Positions 31,187-44,700 of a stretch of DNA of 64,000 nucleotides are shown here, piece by piece. How positions within the stretch are numbered: position 1 is the stretch's first letter; every line of letters starts with the position of its first letter. The position numbers were made by a program, and so were the translations under genes. The stretch comes from Paraphaeosphaeria minitans. Lineage: Eukaryota; Ascomycota; Dothideomycetes; Pleosporales; Didymosphaeriaceae. Below the pieces are notes generated by a model. That model searched no databases and had not been told where the DNA came from. It worked only from the letters and a program-made list of their open reading frames with translations. Where the stretch lies: contig WJXW01000011.1 of NCBI GenBank assembly GCA_015832175.1, positions 1,798,001 through 1,862,000 on the forward strand. The letters run 5' to 3'.

Positions 31187-32116
31187 AAGTTAAAAGAATT
31201 CTAGACTATAATTAGTAAAATAAAACATACCTTATTAAATGGAAGGATTACCTACACAGCGAAAACACTTAAAAACTAGTGGCCTACCTAGGAAACTATT
31301 AACATAAAATTAAGGAATTTTATAGACGCCTAACATAATGTTATCTTTACTTAGGAAGGTAGAGTTATAGAGTTATCCTAGAACTCTAGAGGAAAATTAT
31401 TTATTACTAACTAAATAAACATGCTAAGCTCTACGGGACCTATAAACTAAGTAGGCTAAGCTAGATCCTTCTCTAACTCTATTAGCGTAGTACTTTCTAT
31501 AACAATTACCTTTCTAGTACGCTTTTTATTCTATACTAACTATTTTAATAACCACTCTTCTTTCGTGCGCGCTATACGCAGCACTTTAAATATAATATTC
31601 TATTCTTTATACACCTCTAATATTTGCGCCTTTAATTTCTTCTTTTTAGACACTAACTGTAAGAACCTATTTTAAGTAATACCTATATTACACTTTAATC
31701 TTTATTTCTAATACTTACTACATTTCCCTAAGCTAATATAGACCTTACACACACAAGAATGCGCCTTATAGAAAGAATACTTAGATAATATAATAGTACT
31801 GTAATTTTAAATAGTAAAAATAAAGTTATAACAACGCTTTATACTATTGCGATTAGTAGGCATAATTCCTTAGGACAAAGAATAGGAAGGGAGGGGATAT
31901 ATAGGAGTTAGGCGCTTATAAAGGTATAATAAAGCAATAATAGGGTTATAAATGTAATAAAGCAATACTAAGAGGCTTAAATTAGATTATATAATATACT
32001 TAGCTGCTTAGGAGCCCTAAGTAGCTAAGTAGGTTACGTAATACGCTTAGTTACTTAGGAGCACTAAGTAGTAGAGCAGTTTTAGTATATAGAAACGCAA
32101 GGATGGACCTCTATAC
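31187..32116 (+). mobile_element. 3' end of a Gypsy-C-type element with chromodomain
   Basis: Starts with a degraded chromodomain (about 31190-31320, YLIKWKDYLHSENT with Trp/Gln codons turned to stops), which in chromoviruses follows integrase and targets insertion. A spacer and a purine-rich tract (near 31875-31892) lead into a family C LTR missing its first 20 or so bases. The LTR is split at 32116 by Gypsy-B and resumes at 38783-38955. Confidence 0.78.
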
Positions 32117-32546
32117 TGTTAAATCCAAGAGGGTAGCTAGTCCTAAAGGGTTAAGGTTGGTTCTTAGGCAGGAGTACTTACAAAAGGTGGAAGGTCTTAT
32201 TAATATAATAGTATCTTACAAAGTATAATAAGTTAACAATTTGGTCTGCTAGAATCTAAACAATAGATTAATAAACAGATTAAATACAAGTATAGAGAGT
32301 CTATCCTCGCGTTCCTATATACTAAGCAAAGTCCACTCTATAGGGAGCGCTCTATAGAGAGCGCTTTGTGTAGAGCGGTTATGTATATTATGCTCTGCAC
32401 AGAGTAATTAAGCGCTCTATAAAGAGTAGTTACGTAACTCCTTTATTTAAGGCGTAGCTAGCATTAAATCCCTACTTAATCCTTGCTACGCGCCTACTAG
32501 ATACAAAACTAGCTTCCTGCTATTATATAGATTTTAGATCCTAATA
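32117..32546 (-). repeat. 3' LTR of Gypsy-B
   Basis: The 430-bp LTR next to the polypurine tract. Outer end tgttaaatcc, inner end decayed from taaca to taata. Confidence 0.9.
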
Positions 32547-35500
32547 TTATCCCCTCTCTTTTACAGATTTGTTCTAAATTACATATCTAGACCTTAGCTA
32601 TTATTACATAAGCCGTTCTGCTAACCCTACTTACTATAAGTACGTCTGTTAGCATTATATCTAGCGACTCTACTGTTTAAAAACATTAATTATATCGCGA
32701 GATCTAAGAAGCTAACATTATTACAAAGAGCCTTTATATTAATTATAGTTTTAAAGGTTCTGTTTACTACGTTATACTAGGTTTAGGTTTAAAGTGTTCT
32801 AAATGTGTTCGCTTAGGTTGTCTGTATGTGAATATAAGCTAGTTGTCGCTAAATAAGACTTATAAGGAGTACAAGAAGAAAGTTAAGGAGGATAAGAAGG
32901 CATTGTCTCTCCTAATAGTGCGGTTGTTATAAAATAAGAAAATACTAGCTTAGGCTAAAGAGCGTGCTTATAAGAAGATGTTATGTCTAGCTGCGGAAAT
33001 AACTGCAGATAGTAAGGACGTAAATACAGATACTATTAATTATCCTACTGCTACAGCAACCGTTAGTTACTCTACAGTAATATAGTTAACACTTAATATA
33101 GTGGACACTATAGCGTTAGTACTGCAATCCTCCTAAGTATATTTGTGTTTCTAGTAGAATTCTTTAATCTTTTACTAACAGTTTCCTAGATTGTTTTTTG
33201 GTTCCTAGGTGTTTTCGCTATGTGGGTAACCTTTCTATTTAACAAAATACGTGTTATTATGCTAATTATATTCTAGAATTCTTTTAACCTTAAATTTATT
33301 TTCTTCCTTAGTCTAGTGGTAGAAGGTGGTTTTAGCTAGTGTATTAGGGTCTGCTAGTTCTAGTAGTAATACGTGGAATACTAGGTGTATCTTTACATCT
33401 GGCGGTAGTTCTAACTTATAGTTTACTAGTGATATTTGCTTAGAAATGTAAAATAGTCTAACCTTAATATAATCTAGTTTCTTGTGTTTTTTCTTTTGAA
33501 TTTAAAGGTTCTTTGTAAGTAGATATACTTTATCCCCTTTCTTTAGGTAAGGTGCTATTTTTCGTTTTTAATTTTAGTATAAAATTAATTACTACTAAGC
33601 TTTTTTGAGATTCTCTTAAAGTTATTAGTATATTTTCTTTATATTTTCTGCTATATCTATAGCTTCTTTTGCTTTAATTGTCGTAGGAAATTATTAGTTA
33701 AAGAGATATAGGTGTCTTCTGTAGTTTACATAGAATAGTGTATGTCCTAATACTGCTAATACTTTGTTATTATAGGCTAACTGTGCTATAGGTAGTAATA
33801 AAATCTAGTTATTCTTCTAACTGTTGCAGTAGATGCGTAGGTACGTTTCTATAGTTTGGTTCGTACGTTCTGTCTGTCTATCTGTTTGTGGATAGTAAGT
33901 TGTTAATAGCTTTCGTTTTGTTCTAAGCAGTGCTATAAGCGTTATCTAATAATTTAACGTAAAGAGCTTGTCTCTGTCGCTAATAATTATTTTTAGGATT
34001 CTGTAGTGTCTAATTAGTTAGTCTAGGATAAGAAAAGTGAGTTCCTTTGCCGTTATTCTTTTAAGACATAGAATAAGCTTAATATACTTAGTTAGTTGGC
34101 AGACTATTACTAGTATACTATTGTATTTAATTCCTATTATTAGATCCTTAGAGTTTAGAATTCCTATAATAAAATCTATAGCGATGTCTTTCTATAGTGC
34201 TGTTAGTATCCTAATTGCTTACATCTCTCTATACTTAAGATATATGCTGTATTTATTTCTCTAGCATTCTGCACATTTATAGATATAAGTTGTTACAGCT
34301 TTCTTAATTCCTTTAAAGGTGTAATTTCTTTAGATAAGTTCTATTATCTTTGTAATGCCTAGGTGTCCGTACATAGGGTCATTATAGTATTGTTAGATAA
34401 TCTCAGTCTGTAGATATTCTAGAACTTCTTAGTTAATTACTAAAAGTTAATTTAGTTCTGCTATTAGTTCTAGAGATCTATCTTTGGCTTTGTGAAGGAT
34501 TGCAGAGAAGGTTTTTACTTTTTCTCCTACTAGATTACTTTGTTAGCTAAGAGCGTCTGCTCTGCCATTTTCTTTTCTAGCTATATAGATAATTTTAAAC
34601 TTATACTACCTAGTAGTCTATAACTATCTTTATTATCGTGGCGTAAGTTCTTTCGTCGTCGTAAACCTTAGAAGGTTCTTATAATCTATGTAGATTTCTA
34701 GCGTTAAGTAACTAAGCATATAAATCCTCTAGTGCTTTAAGGCTTTAACAATAGCGTAGAGTTCCTTATTATGTATATTGTATTGTGTTTTAGCGTTATT
34801 AAATTTGTATAAGTAATAGGTAATTAGGTGCTATTTGCTATTACGTTCTTATTTAGCGTAGGCGCCTAGCGTAAGATCGCTAGCGTCTATTTTAAAGCGC
34901 AGTAGTTCATCGCTTCTAAAATAAATAAGGACAGGTTCTATAGTATATGCTATCTTAAGGAGTTAGAATAACATTCCACACTTATCTATCTATTTAAAGG
35001 GTGCGTTCTTCTTTATAAAATTTATTAAAGGTATTATAACCTTTGCGTAATCTTAGATAAATTATTAGTTAAATCTATAGAATTCTAAGAATTCTTAGAT
35101 ATTCTTAGCTGTCTTTAGTATTAGCTAGTTCTTAATGTATTTAACTTTACTTAGTGCCATCTTAATTCTTTCTATAGTAATAATATATCCTAGGAATTTA
35201 AGTTATTTAACATTAAACTTACATTTCTTAAGTTTAATATAAAGGCATACTTTATCTAGTGCTTCTAGTACTGTCTATACATACTTAGTGTAGTCTAATT
35301 TGTTTTCAGAAAAGACAAGGATATTATCCATATACGCGATAATAAATATATTTAGATATTTACAAAGTACGTTATTAATAAGTGCTATAAAAGCTGCTAG
35401 TGCGTTTGTAAGTCCAAAAGGTATAACCTTATATTTAAATAGTCCATAGTGTGATTAAAACGCTGTTTTCTATTCTTTACCTTTCTTAATTTATATAAGG

Positions 35501-38347
35501 TAGTAACTGTCTCTTAGATCTATTATTATAAATATCTTAGCTTAAGATAGTTAATCTTGTAACTCTGTAATGTTTAGTAGTAGATATTAGTTCTTTATTA
35601 TTATGTTATTAAGTTGTTAGTAGTTAATACATAGTCTATCTAATCTATCCTTTTTCTTAACAAACATAAAAGGGCTTACTACTAGTAACTTTAATAGTTA
35701 TATATATTCTTTCTTAAGGTTTGTCTTAATAAAATCACGTTCCTTAAGGAGTTCTTCTCCTATCTTACTATATAGTAGTCTAAAGGGTAGCGTCTTCTCT
35801 TCTTCCAGGTCTATTGTAAGATCCTAGGGTTAATATTCTAGTAGGTTTACTTTTCCTTCCTTTTCTGTAAATATGTATGTCTATTTCCTGTACTCTCTTA
35901 GTAAGGTAAAAGGTGTACTATTGTCCTCCTTCTTACGCTTCTTAATCTAGTAGTTCCTACCAGCGTCTACTAAAGTATACTTCTATTTTTTAACTATCTG
36001 TCGCAGTATTATGTTATTAATAACTCCCTTATCTACTATTATTTTTAGTTAATGCGTAGGCTTTGCTTATAATACATAATTATAGCGTTTAAATAATATT
36101 TTCTTTGTACCCTAGTTAATCTATAGGTTGTGTATTGTTAACTAAAGTAATCCTAAGACTAACTTATACTTAAATCCTAGTAAGACATCTAAGGTAAGTT
36201 CCTCTCTATGTCTTTAGACTGTTATTATGGTAGTGACCTCCTAGTATATTTAAGGTGTCTTAGGCATTAGGGATCTATTTGCAACATAGATAATATAGGG
36301 TACTTCTTTCTCTAACATTATAAGTCCTACTTGTCTTACTATCTAATAAGATATAAAATTCTTTCCTACTCTTAAGTCTATAAGAGCTTAAGCCTATATT
36401 CCTTTAAGCTATACTAGTAGCTTAACTAATACTGTGCTTACTATAGTATTTAATTTAATAAAGGCGTTTTCTTATCTAAGTTTAGGCCTAAAAAAGACAT
36501 CTGTTTGTGTAGGTTGTAGTTAAGTTCTAGTGCCTAGTATACGTTTCTAAGCATCCGCTTCTATTATTATTCTTAAGTATATAGCTTATATAGATTGTCT
36601 TCTTCTTCTTCCTGTAAGGATATTCTTCTGTTTTTCCTCCTGTAGTCTTTACTATTCCTATGTACTAGTTAAATTAGTAGCTCTATTATTACTTCTTACG
36701 TAGGGCAGTTTACAAAGCTATCCAAATACTTAGCTATATAGTAGTATTTATAGTCTTAGTTTAGACACGTATACTAGTACAGTTGTATATAGTCTCTATT
36801 AATAAGTATATTGCAGCATTTGTTACCCTTTAGCGTAAAGTAAAGAAAGTATTTTACTTATTATTTATTTTAGAGGTGTTTATCGTAAGCTATAATAAGG
36901 TAGTCTGTCTACATCTATCTATAGCGCAGTTTCCTTCTAGGTTATTTCTTATTCTCCTCTTTCTCTGCCTTATATTATACGCATGTTAGTTCTTCGCAAT
37001 ACATCTATATATAGAATTAGTGTGTAGGATTTTAATAGTCTAGGTAGTACTTTAGTATATAGTCTAACTTCTTATTTTTATAGAGTTGCATTCCTTTTAG
37101 TGCCTAGTAGGGTTCTATGTAGTCCTAAACATTTAGTTTATACTTAGGTGACATAGGGTTGTCTTCTTCCTGCCTACTTTATAGGTAAGGAGTAGGAGAT
37201 TTTAGTATCTCTTCTACGTTTTCTGTGTTATAGTATACGTTAGAGTTATCTTCTAAATCTTTGTATAGTTATAAGTTAGGTAAATCTAATTACTTACTTT
37301 ACTCTAGTGTAACGCGTTAGTAACTAAATAGTGTTATAATAACTTCCTATTCCTTATTAGGTTCTTAGTCCTTAATAGTTAGTACATTTAACTTAGTTTA
37401 ATAGACTTTGTTCTTTAATCTATAGTTCCTGGCTATGTGGCCTAGTTTACCACATATAAAGCATTTACGGGTCTTAGTTATTAGTTATTAACTTCTATTA
37501 GAGACGCGTTTATTAGGCTACTTAGGGCCTATTCTTCCTCTTTTTCCTTTGCCTAAGTAGTTAAACTAGACATCTTCCATTAGTTTATATCTCTAGTAGT
37601 TCCTTAGCTATTACTTTTAGACAATTCTAACAGGGTTCTTATAAACTATTTTTACTAGTTGTCCAAAGCTTATTGCCCTAGGGTTTTAGTAGAGCTCCTA
37701 TTACAGTAAAAACTATTCTCTGTTAATCCTAATAGTTTCCTTATATAGTTCTTTAAGATTAGCAATTTATACACTACTACGTAAGAGTTCCTTACGTAGT
37801 TTCTATTTAAGTCCTTATTTATACATATTCTAGAGAGATTTGTTGTTCTAGTTAAGTTACACAGCATACCTACAAAACTTAGCTATATACTTAGCTACTA
37901 ATTATTTCTAAGTTATAGTCTAAATCTTTGCTTTCGCAATAGAGTTCTTATTAGTAATCCTAAAGAGTTGTTTAAGGCATTTCTTAAAGTTATTATAATC
38001 CTTAATAATATTAACTGCATTAGCGTGCTTGTTTACGTAATTATTGTTATTATTATTGTAGTCTATTCCTAGGTATTTTTTAAGGTAGGGATAGATCTAT
38101 AATCCTATATCTCCTCGCATATATATCGCTGTAAAAATAACCTTCTTTTTGTCTTTAAGGGGTTTGTCTAAGTTAAAGAAGTAAAGGTCTAACTAGAAAA
38201 TCTAGACGTTAGTTTAAGATTGTTCGCTAAAGTAAAGATTAGGTTTATGCGCCTTACTATTATCCTTTATAAGAGTAATCTTAGTAGTACCTAAAGCCGT
38301 AGAAGAGGTAGGAGTTTGTAAAGTACTTATATTAAGGGTGTTTAAGA

Positions 38348-38777
38348 TATTAAATCTAAGAGGGTAGCTAGTCCTAAAGGGTTAAAGTTAGTTCTTAGGC
38401 AGGAGTACTTACAGAAGGTAGAAGGTCTTATTAATATAATAGTATCTTGCAAAGTGTAACAAGTTAATAATTTAGTCTACTAGAATCTAAATAATAGATT
38501 AATAAACAGATTAAATATAAGTATAGAGAGTCTATCCTTGCGTTCCTATATACTAAGCAAAGTCCGCTCTATAGGGAGCGCTCTATAGAGAGCGCTCTAT
38601 GTAGAGCGGTTACGTGTGTTATACTCTACACAAAGCAATTAAGCGCTCTGTAGAGAGTAGTTACGTAACTCCTTTGTTTAAGGCGTAGCCGGCATTGAAT
38701 CCCCGCTTAATCCTTACTACGCGCCCACTAGGTACAAAACTAGCTTCCCGCCATTATGTGGATTTCAGATCCTAATA
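38348..38777 (-). repeat. 5' LTR of Gypsy-B
   Basis: The 430-bp partner of 32117-32546. Its terminal tgtta has become tatta, a G-to-A change typical of RIP. Confidence 0.9.
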
Positions 38778-38782
38778 TATAC

Positions 38783-38955
38783 TTGTGTTTAATCTATTTA
38801 TTAATCTATTGTTTAGATTCTAGTAGACTAAATTATTGACTTATTACACTTTGTAAGATACTATTGTATTAATAAGACCTTCTACCTTCTATAAGTACTC
38901 CGGCCTAAGAACTAACCTTAACCCTTTAGGACTAGCTACCCTCTTGGATTTAACA
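38783..38955 (+). repeat. Second half of the split family C LTR
   Basis: Continues the LTR interrupted at 32116. It ends ggatttaaca at 38955 and corresponds to the 3' half of the LTRs at 41293-41703 and 54191-54602. Confidence 0.82.
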
Positions 38956-39745
38956 CTAAGTCTAGGGTAGTAGTAGATATCTATAGTAGCGAAATTACAA
39001 TTAAGGTGGCTAGGGGTCTTATTACCCTTAATACCTAGGCAGTAAAGAGGTAGGACCTCTTTACTACCCTTATAGATAAGGAGAATAACGTAACGCCCTT
39101 TAATACTCTAAATAAAGACTAGAATAAGGTATTCTTAACGTTGCTCTAGGATATTACTTAGATACTTATAATAACGCTTCCTTATAAGGCGGGATTCCTA
39201 CCCCCCTATAATATAGTAGGGCTAGGTCTTACTAAAGATAGTAGGACTTTTTTCCTAGAACTAGTAGAGTACGCTGCTATCTTTAATAAAACTAAGGCGT
39301 CTAGCCTCCTACTACACTAGGGTATATTAGACTACTATATCTATTTAAAGTAGACCCTAAGCGGCTCCCCTCTAAGACTACCCTAGGGCCCGCTATATAG
39401 TATATCTAGAGATTAGCTAGCAGAACTCTAGCGCCAACTTATAGAACTTATAGATAAGGGCTAGATATAAGCTAGCTCCTTTTTAGTAGGTACTCTAGTC
39501 CTTCTAGCCCTAAAGCCTAGGGGGAAATAGCGCCTTTATATTAACTATTAGGAGATTAACGTAATCTCTAAGCTAGATTAGTACCTCTTTCTACTTATTA
39601 AAGAGATACTGCGTACCCTCTCTTAGGCTACTTAGTTTATAAAGATAGATATCTACACTACCTTTTATAAGCTATAAGTTATAGAAGGGGAAGAATACTA
39701 CACTATATTCTATACCTAGTTTAGCCTCTTTAAGTAGTTAGTAGT
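38956..39745 (+). mobile_element. Ty3/gypsy reverse transcriptase fragment of a different family
   Basis: The plus strand encodes a decayed RT start: PPWGPLYSISREELLALRRQ-like sequence, ALKPRGKWRLYINYQEIN, ISKLDQYLFLLIKEILR and DIYTTFYKLQVIEGEEYYTIF before it is cut at 39745 by an inverted family A LTR. The spacing fits the first RT motifs of fungal gypsy elements. It differs clearly from Gypsy-B/C/D, so it is another family and the oldest layer visible here. Confidence 0.8.
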
Positions 39746-41292
39746 TGTAGGTTTGGCTTAATCTATAATTAAGCATTTAAGGGTTAATAGTATACTATTT
39801 TGTAAAAGGTAAGAAGTAGGTTTAATTAATTACGTCTAGTCTATCGTATAAAGGGGCACTAAGGGCTTTATAAAGTCTCTGCCTCTTAGCGCTAACCTAA
39901 GCAGTGGGTCCTTATGTAGGTCCTTATAGGTAGGTAGGGCCTTATAAAGTCTCTACCTCTTAGCGTTAACCTAAGTAGTGGGTCCTTATGCGGGTCCCTA
40001 TAGGTAGGCAGGCCCCTATTTTACTTAGTGCTATTTATACAATAAACTATATAGACACTAGTAACTTTTCTTTTGTGTAATAGCTTATGTCTAGTATACA
40101 CCTCCTTTTCTTATCCTTTTCTATTTATATAGTTAGCCTTTCCCTATTAGAATAGGTTGTAAGGTAGGTGTAGTGTTACTATGCAATAAAAGTCCTATTT
40201 ATATCTACTCTTATATAAATAGGTGGTAATAGCTAACCTACTTAGTTTTTACCCTACCTCTTTATATAGTAGCAGAGTTGTATTACGTAATAAGGCTCTT
40301 TCTAGGCATATGTCCTATGCGTAAATAGAAGGTAGAGTGTTAAGTAATATAATACTTAGCGCTAGGTCTTAGTAAGTAGGTATAGAAGGATGTCTCCTAG
40401 TTATATAATAAAGGTATATAGTAGAAGTAAAGTATAAGGTAGCCTTTTATACTTCTTCTTTATTACTTTATTAGTTTTATTTATCTTCCTCCTCTTTTAT
40501 ATAATAGTCTTTATCCTCTAGCTCTCCTTTAAACTTAAGGATGTACACTTATATATCTATAGCAGAGGGTTTATATTAATAGAAGTTAGCGTATAATAAC
40601 ATATATTACCTTCTAGCTTACTGGGTATCCTTTAGTAGATAGTTAGTAGACTAGTATCCTTCTTTATAGTATATAAAGCATTTCTACTTTATATAAGAGC
40701 TTAAACTTCTAAAGTTACCCTTTCTTTTTAGTCTAAAGGTTAATCTGCCTTTAGAGGGGCTAGATCCTCTTATGTAATTAGAATTATTATATTATTAATT
40801 AGTGTAGTACACCTCTTTACTATTTAAGAAGAACTATAACTTCTTCTTATCTTTAGTAACTTAGAGTAACGTATTAAGGTTACTAAGTAAGCCTTCTACT
40901 ATATTTTTAGGGTTAAACATAGCTTATTTAAGGTTAGAATAGCTATAGTATACTTATATAATAGTAGTATATAGTTATAGTTTACTACTAAAGCCTTGTC
41001 TAAGAGCCCTTTAGGCTAAAGTAAGCTTATTAATTATTACTTCTAAGGCCTTGTGTAATATAGCAGCTAGATTATCTCTTTTATAGCGTTTAAAAGTAAG
41101 AGTGGTCTAGTCTATCTAGTACTAATTATAATTAACACTAGTGTTAAAGTGCCTATTTAGTCTATTATACAATTTCTCCTATAGAAGTCCTAGTCTAATA
41201 TTATATAGGTAGTAGGTGCTCGCAAAATTAGAAAGGATTTCTAAAAAGATGTTTATATACTAGTTCTATAGTATACCTACCCTATAGTATAG
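39746..41292 (-). mobile_element. Family A LTR element, inverted copy, part 1 (3' LTR and gag end)
   Basis: The 312-bp LTR at 39746-40057 (tgtaggtttgg to tagaca) is followed by the 3' part of a gag-like gene on the minus strand, collinear with 60840-62049 of the plus copy. It contains a zinc-knuckle-like segment (tgctttatatac complement near 40670-40690). Gypsy-C interrupts it at 41292; it resumes at 54608 and again at about 63313. The left target duplication would be gtagt; the right one is outside the window. Confidence 0.85.
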
Positions 41293-41703
41293 TGTTACGA
41301 ACCAGATAGTAATGTGGGAGTTAGGCGCTTATGAAGGTATAATAAAGCGACGACAGGGTTACAGACGTAATAAAGAGATACTAAGAGGCTTAGATTAGAT
41401 TACGTAATACGCTTAGCCGCTTAGGAGCCCTAAGTAGCTAAGTAGGTTACGTAATACGCTTAGTTACTTAGGAGCACTAAGTAGCAGAGCAGCCTTAGTA
41501 TATAGAAACGCGAGAATAAGCTCTCTATACTTGTGTTTAATCTATTTATTAATCTATTGTTTAGATTCTAGCAGACTAAATTGTTAACTTATTACACTTT
41601 GTAAGATACTATTATATTAATAAGACCTTCTACTTTCTATAAGTACTCCTGCCTAAGAACTAACCTTAACCCTTTAGGACTAGCTACCCTGTTAGATTTA
41701 ATA
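41293..41703 (+). repeat. 5' LTR of Gypsy-C
   Basis: A 411-bp family C LTR, tgttacgaac to gatttaata. Its U3 holds tandem-like cttaggagccctaagtag palindromic segments. Confidence 0.9.
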
Positions 41704-44700
41704 TCTTAAACACTCTTAATATAAGTACTTCACAAACTCCTACCTCTTCTATAGCTTTAGGTGCCGCTAAGATTACTCCTATAAAGGATAGCAGTAAGGC
41801 GCATAAACCTAATCTCTATTTTAGTAAACAATCTTAAACTAACGTCTAGATTCTCTAGTTAGACCTCTACTTCTTTAACTTAGACAAACCCCTTAAAGAT
41901 AAAAAAAAGGTTATTTTCACAGCAATATATATGTAAGGAGATATAGGATTATAGATTTATCTCTACCTTAAAAAGTACCTAGGAATAGACTATAATAACG
42001 ATAACAGCGATTACGCAGATAAACACGCTAATATAGTTAATATTATTAAGAATTATAATAACTTTAAGAAATACCTTAAATAACTCTTTAGAATTACTAA
42101 TAAGAACTCTATTACAAAAGTAAAGATTTAGACTATAACTTAGAAATAATTAGTAGCTAAGTATATAGCTAAGTTTTGTAGATACGCTATGTAGCTTAAC
42201 TAGAACAATAAATCCCTTTAGGATATATATAAATAAGGACTTAAATAGAAACTATATAAGGAACTCTTACGTAGTAGTGCGCGAATTACTAATCTTAAAG
42301 AACTATATAAAGAAACTATTAGAATTAACAAAAAATAGTTCTTACTGTAATAGGAGCTTTACTAAAACCCTAGGGTAATAAGCTTTAGACAACTAGCAAA
42401 AGTAGTTTATAAAAACCCTATTAGAATGGTCTAAAAGCAACAGCTAAGGAACTACTAGAGATATAAACTAATGAAAGATGTCTAGTTTAACTACATAAGT
42501 AAAGGAAAAGGAGGAAGGATAGGCCCTAAGTAGTCTAAAAAACACGTCTCTAATAGAAGTTAATAACTAATAACTAAGACCTATAAATACTTTATATATA
42601 GCAAACTAGGCCACATAGCTAGGAACTACAGATTAAAGAACAAAGTCTATTAAACTAAGTTAAATATACTAACTATTAAGGACTAAGAACCTAATAAGGA
42701 ATAAGAAGTTATTATAACGCTATTTAGTTACTAACACGTTACACTAGAGTAAAGTAAGCGATTAGATTTACCTAACTTATAACTATATAAAGATCTAGAA
42801 GACGACTCTAACGTATACTATAATATAGAGGACGTAGAAGAGATACTAAGATCTCCTACTTTTTACCTATAAATTAGGCGGGAAGAAGACAACCCTATGT
42901 TACCTAAGTATAAACTAAATGTTTAGGACTATATAGAACCCTACTAGGCACTAAAAGGAATGCAACTCTATAAAAATAAGAAGTTAGACTATATACTAAA
43001 GTACTACCTAGACTACTAAAATCCTATATACTAATTCTATATGTAGACGTATTGCAAAGAACTAATATACGCATAACATAAGGTAGAGAAAAAGGAGAAT
43101 AAGAAATAACCTAGAAGGAAACTACGCTGTAGATAGATATAGATAAACTGCCTTATTATAGCTTATAATAAACACCGCTAGGATAAATAATAAGTAAAAT
43201 ACTTTCTTTACTTTACGCTAAAGGGTAATAAATGCTATAATATACTTATTAATAGAGAATGTATATAACTATACTAGTACACGTGTTTAAACTAAGACTG
43301 TAAATACCACTATATAGCTAAATAGTTAGATAGCTTTACAAACTGCCCTACGTAAGAAGTAATAATAGAACTACTAATTTAACTAGTACATAGGAATAGT
43401 AAAGACTGTAGGAGGAAAAATAGTAGAACATCTTTATAGAAAGAAGAAAATAATCTATATAAACTATATATTTAAGAATAATAATAGAAGTAAATGCTTA
43501 GAAACGCATACTAGGCACTAGAACTTAACTACAACCTATATAAATAGATGTCTTTTTTAGGCCTAAACTTAAATAAGAAAACGCCTTTATTAAATTAAAT
43601 ACTATAGTAAGCATAGTATTAGTTAAGCTACTAGTATAGCTTAAAGGAATATAGGCTTAAGCTCTTATAGACTTAAGAGTAGGAAAGAACTTTATATCTT
43701 ATTAGATAGTAAGATAAGTAGAACTTGTAATATTAGAGAACAAAGTACCCTATATTATCTATGTCGCAAATAGATCCCTAATGCCTAAAACATCTTAGAT
43801 ATACTAGGAGGTTACTACTATAATAATAGTCTAAGAATATAGAGAAGAACTTACCTTAGATATTTTACTAGAATCTAAGTATAAGTTAGTCTTAGAATTA
43901 CTTTAGTTAATAATACACAACCTGCAGATTAACTAGGGTACAAAGAAAATATTATTTAAACGCTATAATTATGTATTATAAGTAAAGCCTATGTATTAAC
44001 TAAAGATAATAGTAGATAAGGGAGTTATTAATAACATAATACTGCAATAGATAGTTAAAAAATAAAAGTACACCTTAGTAGATGCTAGTAGGAACTACTA
44101 GGTTAAGAAGCGTAAGAAAGAGGATAATAGCACACCTTTTACCTTACTAAGAGAGTATAGGAAATAGATATATATATTTATAGAAAAGGAAGGAAAAGCA
44201 AACCTACTAGAACATTAACCCTAGGATCTTACAATAGACCTAGAAGAAGGGAATACGCTACCCTTTAGACTACTATATAGTAAGATAGGAGAAGAACTCC
44301 TTAAAGAACGTGATTTTATTAAGATAAACCTTAAGAAAGAATATATATAACTATTAAAGTTACTAGTAGTAAGCCCTTTTATGTTTATTAAGAAAAAGGA
44401 TAGATTAGATAGACTATACGTTAACTACTAATAACTTAATAATATAATAATAAAGAACTAATATCTACTACTAAACATTATAGAGTTACAAGATTAACTA
44501 TCTTAAGCTAAGATATTCATAATAATAGATTAAAGAGACAGTTACCACCTTATATAAATTAAGAAAGGTGAAGAATAGAAAACAGCGTTTTAATTACGCT
44601 ACAGACTATTTAAATATAAGGTTATACCTTTTAGACTTATAAACGCACCAGCAGCTTTTATAGCACTTATTAATAACGTACTCTGTGAATATCTGGATAT

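Larger units (their letters stand above)
32117..38777 (-). mobile_element. Gypsy-B: complete chromodomain Ty3/gypsy element, RIP-inactivated
   Basis: A 6,661-bp element with 430-bp LTRs at 32117-32546 and 38348-38777 and the target duplication tatac at 32112-32116 and 38778-38782. The coding strand is minus. In order from the right come a gag with a CCHC zinc knuckle near 37425-37475 (CFICGKLGHIARN, last Cys mutated), a protease near 36365-36390 whose DSG reads DLR, and reverse transcriptase about 35760-35230 with YxDD changed to YMDN near 35317-35340. RNase H (about 34950-34600), integrase (about 34420-33700) and chromodomain (about 33300-33165) follow. A polypurine tract adjoins the left LTR (complement of 32547-32566). 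All frames are full of stops. It is inserted inside an older family C LTR. Confidence 0.92.
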